A stretch of 64,000 nt of DNA from Uliginosibacterium sp. 31-16. GTDB lineage: Bacteria; Pseudomonadota; Gammaproteobacteria; Burkholderiales; Rhodocyclaceae. Within the stretch, counting starts at the first letter, position 1. Each line of letters starts with the position of its first letter. Location of the stretch: contig NZ_JAVALZ010000005.1 of assembly GCF_030730865.1 (NCBI RefSeq), positions 105,659-169,658 on the forward strand, given 5' to 3'. A model generated the notes under the pieces. The model was not told the origin of the DNA. It did no database searches and saw only the letters and a list, made by a program, of their open reading frames with translations. The position numbers and the translations under genes are program-made. Shown in pieces: positions 25,820 through 34,572 of this stretch.

Positions 25820-26784
25820 GCCAGATTTATCACGTCATCCACGAAACGCTGTATCGCTACGGTGCGCCGGTCAGCCTGTCGCAGCATCTGCTGCATCTCA
25901 CCCCGCGCGCCTTCGACTTTCAGCGCACCCTGCGGCATCAGATCGAGATTCTGCCCGCCCCGGTTGAAAGCGAAACGCATGTGGACTGGTTCGGCAACCC
26001 GGCGCAATGGATAGCCGTGCGCCAGCCGCATGCCATGCTCCGGCTGATTGCGGCCAGCACGGTCGAGGTGCTGCCACGTCCGCTTACCTGGCGCCATGCC
26101 GGCGGCCCGGCCTGGGAAAATGTTGCCGCACAGCTTGCCGCTTTTCCTTCTGCAGCGCCGCTGGATGCGCAGGAGTTTGCCCTGCCCTCAGCGCAGACGC
26201 CTTTGCTCGAAGAAGTACGCCAGTGGGCGCTCGCCAGCTTTACTCCGCGCAGACCCTTGCTGGAAGCCGCGCGTCATCTCATGCAGCGCATTCATGGCGA
26301 ATTCGGCTTCGATCCCGAAGCCAGTTCCATCAGTACGCCGCTGGCCGAAACCTTCAGGCGGCGACGTGGCGTGTGTCAGGACTTCAGCCATCTGATGATC
26401 AGTGCGCTGCGCTCGCTGGGGCTGGCTGCGCGCTACATGAGCGGCTACATCCTCACCCATCCCGCGCCTGGCAAACCTCGCCTGGTGGGGACGGATGCAT
26501 CGCACGCCTGGGTTGCCGTGTGGTGCCCGGAGAATGGCTGGGTCGGATTCGACCCCACCAACAACTGCCAGCCTGATCTGGAGCATGTGTTGCTGGGCTG
26601 GGGGCGCGATTTCGCCGATGTCACACCGATGCGTGGGGTCATTCTGGGGGGAGCCTCACACGAGGTTGAAGTGCAGGTCACCATGATGCCGGCGCAGCTG
26701 CGGGACTTCGATGAATTGCTCGCCGAGCTGCGGCAGCGCCCTCTGGAAAAAAAGTCTGAGGGGCCCGAGATTGCATTGTCGTGA
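25816..26784 (+). CDS. transglutaminase family protein
   Basis: A 322-residue protein with an N-terminal beta domain ('YHVIHETLYRYGAPVSLSQH') and a transglutaminase core near 175-250. The triad is complete: Cys187 in 'GVCQDFSH', His230 in 'SHAW', Asp246 in 'GFDPTNN'. There is no signal peptide or membrane segment. It probably acts as an amidase or transpeptidase on the product of the cassette's ATP-grasp enzyme; this is inference from conserved gene association. Its start overlaps the ATP-grasp/alpha-E gene, so cassette 1 is a three-gene operon. Confidence 0.9.
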   Translation: MSQIYHVIHETLYRYGAPVSLSQHLLHLTPRAFDFQRTLRHQIEILPAPVESETHVDWFGNPAQWIAVRQPHAMLRLIAASTVEVLPRPLTWRHAGGPAWENVAAQLAAFPSAAPLDAQEFALPSAQTPLLEEVRQWALASFTPRRPLLEAARHLMQRIHGEFGFDPEASSISTPLAETFRRRRGVCQDFSHLMISALRSLGLAARYMSGYILTHPAPGKPRLVGTDASHAWVAVWCPENGWVGFDPTNNCQPDLEHVLLGWGRDFADVTPMRGVILGGASHEVEVQVTMMPAQLRDFDELLAELRQRPLEKKSEGPEIALS

Positions 26785-26850
26785 TGGAACGTTTGTTGCA
26801 TGGAAATCGTGCAGGCACTTCCGCCTGCGCGCCCTGCCAAGGAGAGTGCC

Positions 26851-27030
26851 ATGCTCATCGAACGTGACATGACCGAATTCTCTTGCCTGCATGAAGCCCG
26901 CGCCTTGAGCGAACCCGCGCCGCAGGATCGCGCCGCGCAGCTCAGCCCGGCATTGCAACTCCAGGCGCACCCGGGCGAGCATGCGCGCACCTTGTCCATC
27001 CATCCTGAGGTGGTGCGCAAGGTACATTGA
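26851..27030 (+). CDS. possible small ORF after cassette 1
   Basis: A 59-codon frame starting at ATG 26851, with AAGGAG seven bases upstream (26839-26844). I do not recognise the product; it is polar, with several Glu and His residues and no membrane segment or repeat. The ribosome-binding site is the main support. A frame on the other strand of this GC-rich gap also exists, so this could be chance. The rest of the gap 26785-27178 contains only repeat copy D. Confidence 0.22.
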   Translation: MLIERDMTEFSCLHEARALSEPAPQDRAAQLSPALQLQAHPGEHARTLSIHPEVVRKVH

Positions 27031-27046
27031 TGGTGTTTTTGACGCC

Positions 27047-27166
27047 TGCCTGAAGAGCCGCATCCTGCCTTGCCCTGCAGCATGCCAGCCCCGAGAGCGT
27101 TGATTGAAGGGCGTGATCAGGTGCCTTGCCTGAAGAGGTCCGCTGCATGCGGCTCTTCGGGCGATG
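27047..27166. repeat. dispersed intergenic repeat, copy D
   Basis: CTGAAGAGCCGCAT-CCTGCCTTGCCCTGC (27050-27078) and CTGAAGAGGTCCGCTGCATG followed by CGGCTCTTCGG (27130-27160). The second unit is a good consensus for the family, its ends forming the palindrome GAAGAG...CTCTTC. It lies between the two convergent transglutaminase cassettes. Confidence 0.65.
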
Positions 27167-27178
27167 CTGCTTGGAGGG

Positions 27179-27976
27179 TCAGGCGGCTTGTACCGATACC
27201 CGTACTTCTTCATGCCCGCCTCCCTGGTGTGCGGTGCGCATGGGGCAGGCATCCAGGTAATCCCGGCCGACGGCCAAGCGGATCTGACGACCGCTGGCGA
27301 GCTGGGTACGGCGGGCGTCGAAGCTGACCCAGCCGCCTTCGGCCTCAAGCCAGACATCGGCCCAGGCGTATTCGCTGACCCGTTTGTTGAGTGCGTCGCC
27401 GAGCTGGTAGCCGCTGATGAAGCGGGCGGGCAAGCCGGCGGCCCGGCAGGCGGCGATCAGGATGTGGATGTGGTCGGGCAGGGTGGCGCTGCCCCGTGCA
27501 AAGCTGGCGACCGCGCCACGCAGAGGCTGGCCGCCGGACGGATCGGAGCGCAATTGTTCGCGCAAGGCTTCGAGCAGCGTCAGCACGGCGTCGGTGCGTT
27601 GCGGCGTGCGGCCCAGATGGGTGCGGGCAAACTGGCTGAGTGCGGCATCGGCACGCGTGAGATGGGTGCTGGCAAGATAGATCTGCGGCGCAAGCTTGCT
27701 GTTGTCACGGCCGATCAGTGCCGTGGTGTCCTCTGGCACATCAACCACTCCGGTGACGAGGATGCGTACGTTTTCATGCGGTTCGGTGAGAGTCAGCAGG
27801 TGAGTGGTGTTGCCCCAGGCATCGATGCTGCAGGTGCTCCGTACGGGAGTGCCGACGCTCCAGCTGGCAATGCGCAGACCGGCTTCTTCACGCGGCGTGA
27901 TGCGCAGCTGGCGGATGCTGTAGCGGGCCGGGCTGTCGAAGTGGCAGCGGGTTTCGTGGCGGATGGTGTATTTCAT
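27179..27976 (-). CDS. transglutaminase-fold protein lacking catalytic Cys and His
   Basis: A 265-residue protein with the transglutaminase plan of beta domain then core. Aligned on 'ISGY' (187-190) with its homologue in cassette 1, the catalytic Cys position is Leu166 (in 'GSATLPDH') and the His position is Tyr203 (in 'SEYAWADVW'); only Asp220 ('SFDAR') remains. It should have no transglutaminase or protease activity and may be a binding or scaffold subunit. The frame is intact and the fold landmarks are kept, so this is not a decayed gene. A strong ribosome-binding site (GGGAGGA) precedes the ATG. Last gene of cassette 2, after the alpha-E gene. Confidence 0.85.
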   Translation of the reverse strand: MKYTIRHETRCHFDSPARYSIRQLRITPREEAGLRIASWSVGTPVRSTCSIDAWGNTTHLLTLTEPHENVRILVTGVVDVPEDTTALIGRDNSKLAPQIYLASTHLTRADAALSQFARTHLGRTPQRTDAVLTLLEALREQLRSDPSGGQPLRGAVASFARGSATLPDHIHILIAACRAAGLPARFISGYQLGDALNKRVSEYAWADVWLEAEGGWVSFDARRTQLASGRQIRLAVGRDYLDACPMRTAHQGGGHEEVRVSVQAA

Positions 27977-28054
27977 CGTAAAAATCCTCCCGATTTTCAG
28001 TGCCGGGTTCTGCGTGTCGAGGGCTCAGGCGTTTCAATACAGGGCGAGCGCTTC

Positions 28055-28999
28055 TTACGCCGCCACCGGCATCAGGAAATCCGTTGCGATCCGGTCGCCA
28101 ATGTCGTTGATGCGGGTGATGAAGCGGGTCAGGTAGTTATGCAGGCCGGTTTCGAGAACATCCTCAATCCGCCCGTAGCGCAGGCTGGCCGCCAGTTCGC
28201 CGACGCGGCGCTGGGTTTCGCTGGAGCGCTGGTTGGCCACTTCCGCGAGGAAATGGCTCATTTCCATGGTGCAGTGCGCCAGCGAGCGCGGCATGTCGTT
28301 GCGCAGCACCAGCAATTCCGCCACCCGCGAGGGGGTGATCTGGTCACGGTAGACCTTGCGGTAGATCTCGAAGGCGGACACCGAGTGCAGCAACGCGCTC
28401 CACTGGTAATACTCGCTGGCATCATCGCGGCGCGGCGCCTCGTTGATGAAGTTGTACTTCACATCAAGAATGCGTGCCGTGTTGTCGGCGCGTTCGATGA
28501 AGGTGCCCAGGCGCAGGAAACAGTTGGCCTCGTCGCGCATCATGGTGGCGAAGCTGACCCCGCGTGACTGGTGCGAGCGCAGTTTGACCCACTCGAAAAA
28601 GGCATCTAGTTCGTCGGCGCCCATGCGCTCGATACTGTATTCACGCAGCTTGAGCCAGGTGGTGTTGATGGTTTCCCACAGCTCGGCGGTCAGGGTGCCA
28701 CGTACGGCATGAGCATTTTCACGCGCCGCACGCAGACAGGAATAGATGCTCCCCGGATTGCTTCGATCCAGTGCCATGAAGTGCACGGCCTCGGCTGGCA
28801 CGATCTTGTCACGGGTGCCGTGATAAGCGTCGAGCAGGCCGATGGAGTCCAGCGTTTCCCGCCACAGGCGTTCGACTTCGCGTTCGCTTTGCGGCAGCAA
28901 CAGCATGCGGTTGTTCACGTCCAGAATCCGCGCGAGGTTTTCGGCGCGTTCGATGTAGCGGGCCATCCAGTACAGGTGATCGGCGGTGCGGCTGAGCAT
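28055..28999 (-). CDS. alpha-E domain-containing protein
   Basis: A 314-residue all-helical alpha-E (DUF403) protein, starting 'LSRTADHLYWMARYIERAENLARIL', quoted here as two halves around Tyr-Trp. It corresponds to the C-terminal part of the fused gene in cassette 1. Its biochemical role is unknown; it always travels with ATP-grasp and transglutaminase genes. It lies 23 bases after the ATP-grasp gene and 78 bases before the inactive transglutaminase, on the same strand. A start at 28999 places AAGGGAAG about ten bases upstream. Confidence 0.9.
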   Translation of the reverse strand: MLSRTADHLYWMARYIERAENLARILDVNNRMLLLPQSEREVERLWRETLDSIGLLDAYHGTRDKIVPAEAVHFMALDRSNPGSIYSCLRAARENAHAVRGTLTAELWETINTTWLKLREYSIERMGADELDAFFEWVKLRSHQSRGVSFATMMRDEANCFLRLGTFIERADNTARILDVKYNFINEAPRRDDASEYYQWSALLHSVSAFEIYRKVYRDQITPSRVAELLVLRNDMPRSLAHCTMEMSHFLAEVANQRSSETQRRVGELAASLRYGRIEDVLETGLHNYLTRFITRINDIGDRIATDFLMPVAA

Positions 29000-29022
29000 G
29001 ATGATTCTTCCCTTGGCTTTCC

Positions 29023-30474
29023 TTAACTTTCCATAACCCAGGTGTCTTTGGTGCCTCCACCTTGCGAGGAGTTCACCACCAGTGAGCCTTCTTTCAAGGC
29101 TACGCGGGTGAGACCTCCGGGCACGAAGCGCACCTCGTCGCCGGATAGCACAAACGGACGCAGATCGATGTGGCGCGGCGCGATACCCGCATCCACAAAC
29201 GTCGGGCAGGTCGACAGAGAAAGCGTGGGTTGGGCAATATATTTATCGGGTGAAGCAAGGATGCGTTTGCGAAACTCCTCGATTTCGGTCGTGGTCGAAG
29301 CCGGGCCGACGAGCATGCCGTAGCCCCCCGCGCCGTGAACTTCCTTGACTACCAGTTCGGGCAGATGATCCAGCGTGTAAGCAAGATCTTCGGGCTTGCG
29401 CAACATGTAGGTGGGCACATTGTTGAGCAGTGGCTCTTCGCCCAGATAGAAACGCACCATCTCGCCCACATATGGATAAATCGATTTGTCATCAGCCACG
29501 CCGGTGCCGATGGCGTTCGACAAGGTGACGTTTCCGGCTCGGTAGGCCGAGAGCAGACCCGGTACGCCGAGCATGGAGTCCGGCCGGAAGGCGAGCGGAT
29601 CGAGGTAGTCGTCGTCGATGCGCCGGTAGATCACGTCCACGCGTTGTGGGCCTTGTGTGGTGCGCATGAAGACCTGCTCGTCGCGCACGAACAGATCCGG
29701 CCCTTCGACCAGCTCCACGCCCATTTGCTGTGCGAGGAAGGCGTGTTCGAAGTAGGCGCTGTTGAAGCTGCCCGGAGTCAGTACGACCACGGTGGGGTCG
29801 GGCACTCCTTTTGGGGCGACAGCGCGCAGGGTGTCGAGCAGAAGATCGGGATAGTGCTCGACCGGAGCGACGCGATTCTTGGCGAACAATTCGGGAAAGA
29901 GCCGCATCATCATCTTGCGGTTCTCGATCATGTAGCTTACGCCGGAAGGCACGCGCAAATTGTCTTCCAGTACATAGAATTCGCCGGCGCCGGCGCGCAC
30001 GATATCCACCCCGGCAATCGCCGCATAGATGTCCTTGGGCACATCCACGCCCTGCATTTCGGGGCGGTACTGAGCGTTGGAGATCACCTGTTCGGCGGGT
30101 ATCCGTCCCGCTTTGAGTATCTCCTGTTCATGGTAGATGTCATGCAGGAAGGCATTCAGCGCCTTCACGCGCTGGCGCAGGCCCGCTGCCAGTTTCAGCC
30201 ATTCTTCCGCCGGGATGATGCGTGGAATCACATCGAACGGAATCAGGCGCTCGGCACCGGCTTCGTCGCCGTACACGGCAAAGGTGATGCCCGAGCGGTG
30301 GAAGAGGGCATCAGCTTCCTGGCGTTTGCGGGCCATGCGTTCGGCAGGCATTCCGTCGAACCAGCCGACATAGCCATCGTAATGATCACGGACCTCGCCA
30401 GTCGCGTCGCTCATCTCGTCGAAGAAGTGCGTGCCGGCTGTTTGGACCGAGGTTTGAACTTGAATCGGGGCCAC
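29023..30474 (-). CDS. circularly permuted ATP-grasp protein
   Basis: A 483-residue ATP-grasp ligase of the circularly permuted type, with 'THFFDEM' near the start, 'FDVIPRIIPAEEW', 'VLEDNLRVPSGVSYMIENR', 'VVLTPGSFNSAYFEH' and 'NSSQGGGTKDTWVM' at the end. I chose the GTG at 30474 because AGGAG lies about seven bases upstream and the conserved region starts soon after; an ATG-type frame reaching 30612 adds Cys-rich non-native text. It presumably forms an amide bond using ATP. It is the first gene of cassette 2 and lies 258 bases downstream of the OtsA gene, on the same strand. Confidence 0.9.
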   Translation of the reverse strand: MAPIQVQTSVQTAGTHFFDEMSDATGEVRDHYDGYVGWFDGMPAERMARKRQEADALFHRSGITFAVYGDEAGAERLIPFDVIPRIIPAEEWLKLAAGLRQRVKALNAFLHDIYHEQEILKAGRIPAEQVISNAQYRPEMQGVDVPKDIYAAIAGVDIVRAGAGEFYVLEDNLRVPSGVSYMIENRKMMMRLFPELFAKNRVAPVEHYPDLLLDTLRAVAPKGVPDPTVVVLTPGSFNSAYFEHAFLAQQMGVELVEGPDLFVRDEQVFMRTTQGPQRVDVIYRRIDDDYLDPLAFRPDSMLGVPGLLSAYRAGNVTLSNAIGTGVADDKSIYPYVGEMVRFYLGEEPLLNNVPTYMLRKPEDLAYTLDHLPELVVKEVHGAGGYGMLVGPASTTTEIEEFRKRILASPDKYIAQPTLSLSTCPTFVDAGIAPRHIDLRPFVLSGDEVRFVPGGLTRVALKEGSLVVNSSQGGGTKDTWVMES

Positions 30475-30732
30475 TGCTTTCTCCTGCTGGAGCTGTTTTG
30501 TCGGCCCCAAGCCTGTTGCGAGAAGTGTGCCAAGCGCACCGAGGCCTGCCGTAGCGTGGCGAAGGCAGGGTGAAGCTCCCAGATTGGTGCATGCGCAACA
30601 GCTTCTGGCCAAGCTGGTGCGGAGGTAGGGGTCTGAAGGCGGACCCGCGATGACGGGCAGGATTGATGCGAGCCCTGATGCTGGCTCGCAGCCAGTCAGT
30701 TGTCAGACGAACATTCAGTCAGATTGGTGTCG

Positions 30733-32958
30733 TCAGGCTTTGTGATATCGCCGCACGCGTTGTTCAACACGGCGGCGAAGACGTTGACGGCTGGCGTCCG
30801 TGAGCATGCGTCCCGCCCAGCGGAAGACATTTGCTTCGCGAACCGTCATGCGCATGCTGGCCATGCGTTCGCGCTGCTCAGCCTCCGGCATCAATAATGC
30901 CTTCAGAATGCTCCCTGACATGTTTTCAACATGGTAAGGATTGATGCTCAGGGCTTCCGGGAGCTCACGCGAAGCCCCAGCGAACTGGCTGAGGAGCAGA
31001 ACACCATGTTCGTCGTCACGAGCGGCAATGAATTCCTTGCATACAAGATTCATCCCGTCGTGCAAGCTGCTGACCATGCAGATGTCTGCTGCACGATACA
31101 GGGCCTGGATTTCTGCATGGCTATGGTAGCGTGCCAGTAAATGTACGGGTTGATAGCCTGGTTTGCCAAAGCGGGTGTTGATGCGCTGAACCTGAAGCTC
31201 AAGTCTGGATTTGAATGCCTGATAGTCCGGCATGTTTTCGCGGCTGGGTGCTGCCACTTGCAGAAGTACCAGCTTGCCAATCCATTCCGGGTGTCTTTCA
31301 AGCAGATGCTCCAGCGCTGCGAGACGCTCTGGAATTCCCTTGATATAGTCCAGTCGATCGATGCCAATAATTATTTTTGAGTTATTGGGAGCATATTGCT
31401 GCCGGATTCCGGTGTGCTGGATTGATGGTTCATGTGCCTCCATGGCAGGCCAGGATATTGATATTGGGTAGCTTTCGATCAAGGTGCCTTCGTCGTGAAA
31501 CCACACGACGGAATGCTCATGATCAATTCTGGCTTCCAGAAGACGATCAACGGTCTGAATGAAGCTCTGGCTGTGTTGCCTAGTCTGGAATCCAAGAATG
31601 GTGCTTCCCAGCAAACCTTGCAATATCTCTGCGTGCCAAGGGCATATTTCGAAGGTTTCCGGAGCTGGCCATGGGATGTGCCAGAAGCTGATAACCGTGG
31701 CGCGTGGAAGATGTTTTCGGACCATGGCAGGGACCAGTGCAAGATGATAGTCTTGCACGAGAATGACGGGGTCATCAATGCGGGTCTCGGCGATGACGGC
31801 ATCTGCAAATCGCTGGTTCACCGAGCGATAAAGCTGCCAGTCCGTTTCGCGAAATACAGGCTGTGTATGGGCCAGATGGCATAGCGGCCATAGTCCGGAG
31901 TTGGAGAATCCGTCGTAGTAGCCGGCTTCTTCCTCTTTGCTGAGCCATAGGCGACGCAAGGTGTATTCCGGCGAGTCGGGAGGAAGCGCCAGGCGTCCGT
32001 AGCCGTCTGCCGTTACCGCATCGGCGCTGCCAGAGCCGTGCGCGATCCATGTCCCGGAGCAGGCGCGCATCACCGGCTCAATAGCTGTTACCAGACCACT
32101 TGCAGGCGAATGAGCGACGATATTGCCATCGACCCAGTCATGGATACAGGGCTCCCGATTTGAAACCACGATGACCTGGTCGCCTCGTAACTGGGTACGT
32201 AGCAGGGAGCGCAAGCGTGCTGCCGTCCAATATTCATCGCCCCCTTGCTTGCGCCTGTATTCGTCTTCCAGATCACGCAGCTGAGCCCGGATATCTGCAG
32301 CAAAGTCTGCTGGGATTTCGGGAGGAGCTGGTGTTTTCGGGGTGCGTACGACATCCTGCCGGAGGAGGACTCCGCGAATGCCTTTCATCCATGTATTCCA
32401 GCTCAGCTGTGCTGAGACGACGACCGTGAGGGCAATGATCAATCCGAGCGATACAACAAAAATCACAAAATACTGGCGTGATAGCAGTGTGCGGCGCTCG
32501 ATGAAGGACAAGTCGTGAAGCAGGATGATTTCCGCGTTCAGTCCGGAATCCAGAGGAATCTGGTGCGTCGCAACATGGAAAGAGCCTGTTTCGGTGACCA
32601 GACGTGGTGGCGTTACGCCCGCCAATGCGTTGGCCTGGCTACACGATAGTTCGACGGGGTACTCCGGTGTCGTCAGAAGCAGCGTTCCGTCAGGCCCACA
32701 CAGCCCCAGCGCAGCCAGCCGTTCATCTTTGAGGGTTCGCTCAAACAGCGGGCGTAAACGGTCCGCATGCTCGGCACTGACAGCCTTGTTGATGGACTCT
32801 GACATGGCGCTTGCCAGCAAGCTGCCGCGAAGATTCAGGTCACGGGAAAACCAGCGCTGGGTGAGCGCCTCCATGGCAGGAAATGCCAGCAGGGATGCGA
32901 CAGTCAGCGTAATGACGACAGGCAGCAGGAAGCGCAACTGGAAGCGGAAAAGTTTCAC
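30733..32958 (-). CDS. otsA: membrane-anchored trehalose-6-phosphate synthase
   Basis: A 741-residue protein. The C-terminal part (about 261-735) is a GT20 synthase: '[10 protein letters not shown]', '[12 protein letters not shown]', '[16 protein letters not shown]', '[14 protein letters not shown]'. It makes trehalose-6-phosphate from UDP-glucose and glucose-6-phosphate. The N-terminal 200 residues are extra: a membrane segment at 9-27, about 130 residues outside the membrane, and a second segment at 162-183, then a charged helical linker, like a sensor histidine kinase front end. Standard OtsA is about 470 residues and soluble. No otsB phosphatase lies in the window. It starts with GTG and is divergent from the XylR-type regulator (105 bases between starts). 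Confidence 0.9.
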   Translation of the reverse strand: MKLFRFQLRFLLPVVITLTVASLLAFPAMEALTQRWFSRDLNLRGSLLASAMSESINKAVSAEHADRLRPLFERTLKDERLAALGLCGPDGTLLLTTPEYPVELSCSQANALAGVTPPRLVTETGSFHVATHQIPLDSGLNAEIILLHDLSFIERRTLLSRQYFVIFVVSLGLIIALTVVVSAQLSWNTWMKGIRGVLLRQDVVRTPKTPAPPEIPADFAADIRAQLRDLEDEYRRKQGGDEYWTAARLRSLLRTQLRGDQVIVVSNREPCIHDWVDGNIVAHSPASGLVTAIEPVMRACSGTWIAHGSGSADAVTADGYGRLALPPDSPEYTLRRLWLSKEEEAGYYDGFSNSGLWPLCHLAHTQPVFRETDWQLYRSVNQRFADAVIAETRIDDPVILVQDYHLALVPAMVRKHLPRATVISFWHIPWPAPETFEICPWHAEILQGLLGSTILGFQTRQHSQSFIQTVDRLLEARIDHEHSVVWFHDEGTLIESYPISISWPAMEAHEPSIQHTGIRQQYAPNNSKIIIGIDRLDYIKGIPERLAALEHLLERHPEWIGKLVLLQVAAPSRENMPDYQAFKSRLELQVQRINTRFGKPGYQPVHLLARYHSHAEIQALYRAADICMVSSLHDGMNLVCKEFIAARDDEHGVLLLSQFAGASRELPEALSINPYHVENMSGSILKALLMPEAEQRERMASMRMTVREANVFRWAGRMLTDASRQRLRRRVEQRVRRYHKA

Positions 32959-33063
32959 GATTCGTGGTGGCAGCTGATGTTGTCGGAGCAGGGTCGGGCG
33001 GTGGCGGCGGGACCGAATGTACTACACTTTGCCGCTGTCTTTGCTCAAGTCGGGTGCTCAAAC

Positions 33064-34254
33064 ATGCGTAGTCATGCGTCAAACACGAGCCGCATCGTGT
33101 TGGTTCTGGATCCTGGTCTGACCTTTCACCGAGAGGTGATTGCAGGGGTTGGTGCGTTTTCCCAAGCCGCAGGACTCAAGTGGGTTTTTGAAATCGAAAC
33201 CAACATTCTCAAGGCGCTGGCTTCAGTCCGGGAGCCGGATGGTTTCATCGTTGATACTGATGCCAGCGAGGAAATTGAGTTTCTGGCTTCAATGAAGAGG
33301 CATCCGCTGGTCTGCATCAGCAGTGCCGTGTCCAGCGCGTGCCCTGCCGGGGTTTCCCTGCTTGCGTCGGATAACGCTGCACTGATCGAAATCGCCATCC
33401 AGCATCTGCGCGACGCGGGTATCACGAATTTCGCGTTTTTTGCCAAAGCGAAGTATCGCAGCGCCTTGTGGGCCCGTGAGAGACACGATGCCTTCTGCGC
33501 AAACTTGTCGCCTGATTCGGCAAGTGTTTGCTGGGGCACTGCGGACCCCGTCGCGGGTAGCAGTGGTGACGAGGAAATGCTGGCCTGGCTCAGAGGGGTG
33601 CCCGAGCGAACCGGGATCATCGCTGTTAATGATTCCAGTGCACGCGAAATCCTGCACGCCTGCAACGCCTTGGGCAGAAAGGTTCCTGAAGACATCGCAG
33701 TGGTTGGTATCGACAATGATCCATTGGTCGCTGCCTTGGCCCCTTTGCCCATTTCCTCGGTGATTCAGGGGGCGCACGAGATTGGACGGAAAGCCGCTGA
33801 GTTGTTGCACTGCTGCATGCGCGACAAGAGCAAGAGCGAAAGAGGCGAGCCGGTGCGGCTTGCGATTCCTCCGCGCGGAGTTCACCCGGCGGCAACCAGC
33901 CCCAAGACATGTCTGGTTCTGCGTGACGCGCTTGAATACATTGCCGGTCATGCGGCGGCAGGCATCAAGTCCGAACAGGTTGCTGACCATCTCGGGATGT
34001 CACGCACGACGCTTGAACGCCTGTTCTGCGAGCACCTGGGGTATTCCGCGCACGAGGAGATCCTACGCACCCGTATCGGGATGGCCAAGCAATTGCTGCT
34101 GTCGCATACGCTGAGTACGGCCGAGGTGGCGCAGCGCTGCGGATTCCGCACGCAGCAATACATGCACGTGGTTTTCAAGCGCGAGCTGGGTTTGTCTCCG
34201 CGGGAGTTTTTGCTGCAAGCAGAACAGCATTCAAAGGATGTCGTGATGGATTGA
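33064..34254 (+). CDS. XylR-type transcriptional regulator (AraC HTH with sugar-binding domain)
   Basis: A 396-residue regulator with a LacI-like periplasmic-binding fold (about 10-275; 'GIIAVNDSSAREILHACNALG', split in the text as motif plus tail, and 'VVGIDNDPLV') and a C-terminal AraC double helix-turn-helix ('IKSEQVADHLGMSRTTLERLF', 'TAEVAQRCGFRTQQYMHVVFK', each quoted as landmarks). The order and texts match E. coli XylR, which activates xylose genes when bound to xylose. It is 25 kb from xylFGH but next to a porin and opposite otsA. I prefer ATG 33064 over the in-frame start at 32977, which overlaps the otsA promoter region. Ligand xylose is likely, not proven. Confidence 0.82.
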   Translation: MRSHASNTSRIVLVLDPGLTFHREVIAGVGAFSQAAGLKWVFEIETNILKALASVREPDGFIVDTDASEEIEFLASMKRHPLVCISSAVSSACPAGVSLLASDNAALIEIAIQHLRDAGITNFAFFAKAKYRSALWARERHDAFCANLSPDSASVCWGTADPVAGSSGDEEMLAWLRGVPERTGIIAVNDSSAREILHACNALGRKVPEDIAVVGIDNDPLVAALAPLPISSVIQGAHEIGRKAAELLHCCMRDKSKSERGEPVRLAIPPRGVHPAATSPKTCLVLRDALEYIAGHAAAGIKSEQVADHLGMSRTTLERLFCEHLGYSAHEEILRTRIGMAKQLLLSHTLSTAEVAQRCGFRTQQYMHVVFKRELGLSPREFLLQAEQHSKDVVMD

Positions 34255-34282
34255 GTCTGTTTGTTGCGTGTTAGCCACATCT

Positions 34283-34329
34283 GGCCCGTCCCCCTGCCTG
34301 TTTCAGGCGAGGGTACGGGCCAAGTTTTT
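34283..34329 (+). terminator. Rho-independent terminator after the XylR-type gene
   Basis: GGCCCGT (34283-34289) pairs with ACGGGCC (34315-34321), enclosing an inner hairpin GCCTG-TTT-CAGGC (34296-34308), followed by AAGTTTTTG. Confidence 0.8.
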
Positions 34330-34387
34330 GACTCTTCCTGTCTGAGCTATGCCAGTCAATGGTTTCCACGATTTTACAGATACTCTT

Positions 34388-34416
34388 TTGTCATGTAATA
34401 CGCAGAAACATAAAAA
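34388..34416 (+). promoter_or_regulatory. candidate porin promoter
   Basis: In the AT-rich stretch 34360-34450, TTGTCA (34388-34393) and TAAAAA (34411-34416) are 17 bases apart. This would give a 5' leader of about 150 bases before the porin ATG at 34573. The rest of the 318-base gap shows nothing else apart from the upstream terminator. Confidence 0.5.
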
Positions 34417-34572
34417 TATAGCCGTGAAAACGAAATTGAGACACCTGATGGATGGCTTGTACAAATGCCCTCGACCCCGCGTCGAAGTCATTGCTCTGCG
34501 TGGCCAAGGGGGCGTTCTGGCTGTCATGCCAGCGGACAACGCGGGTCATCCTTTCAATCAGGAGATAAATTC

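Noticed and set aside
26445..27083. Minus-strand frame across the gap after cassette 1
   Set aside because: It overlaps a real transglutaminase gene by several hundred bases, has no ribosome-binding site and encodes Cys/Arg-rich text typical of antisense frames.
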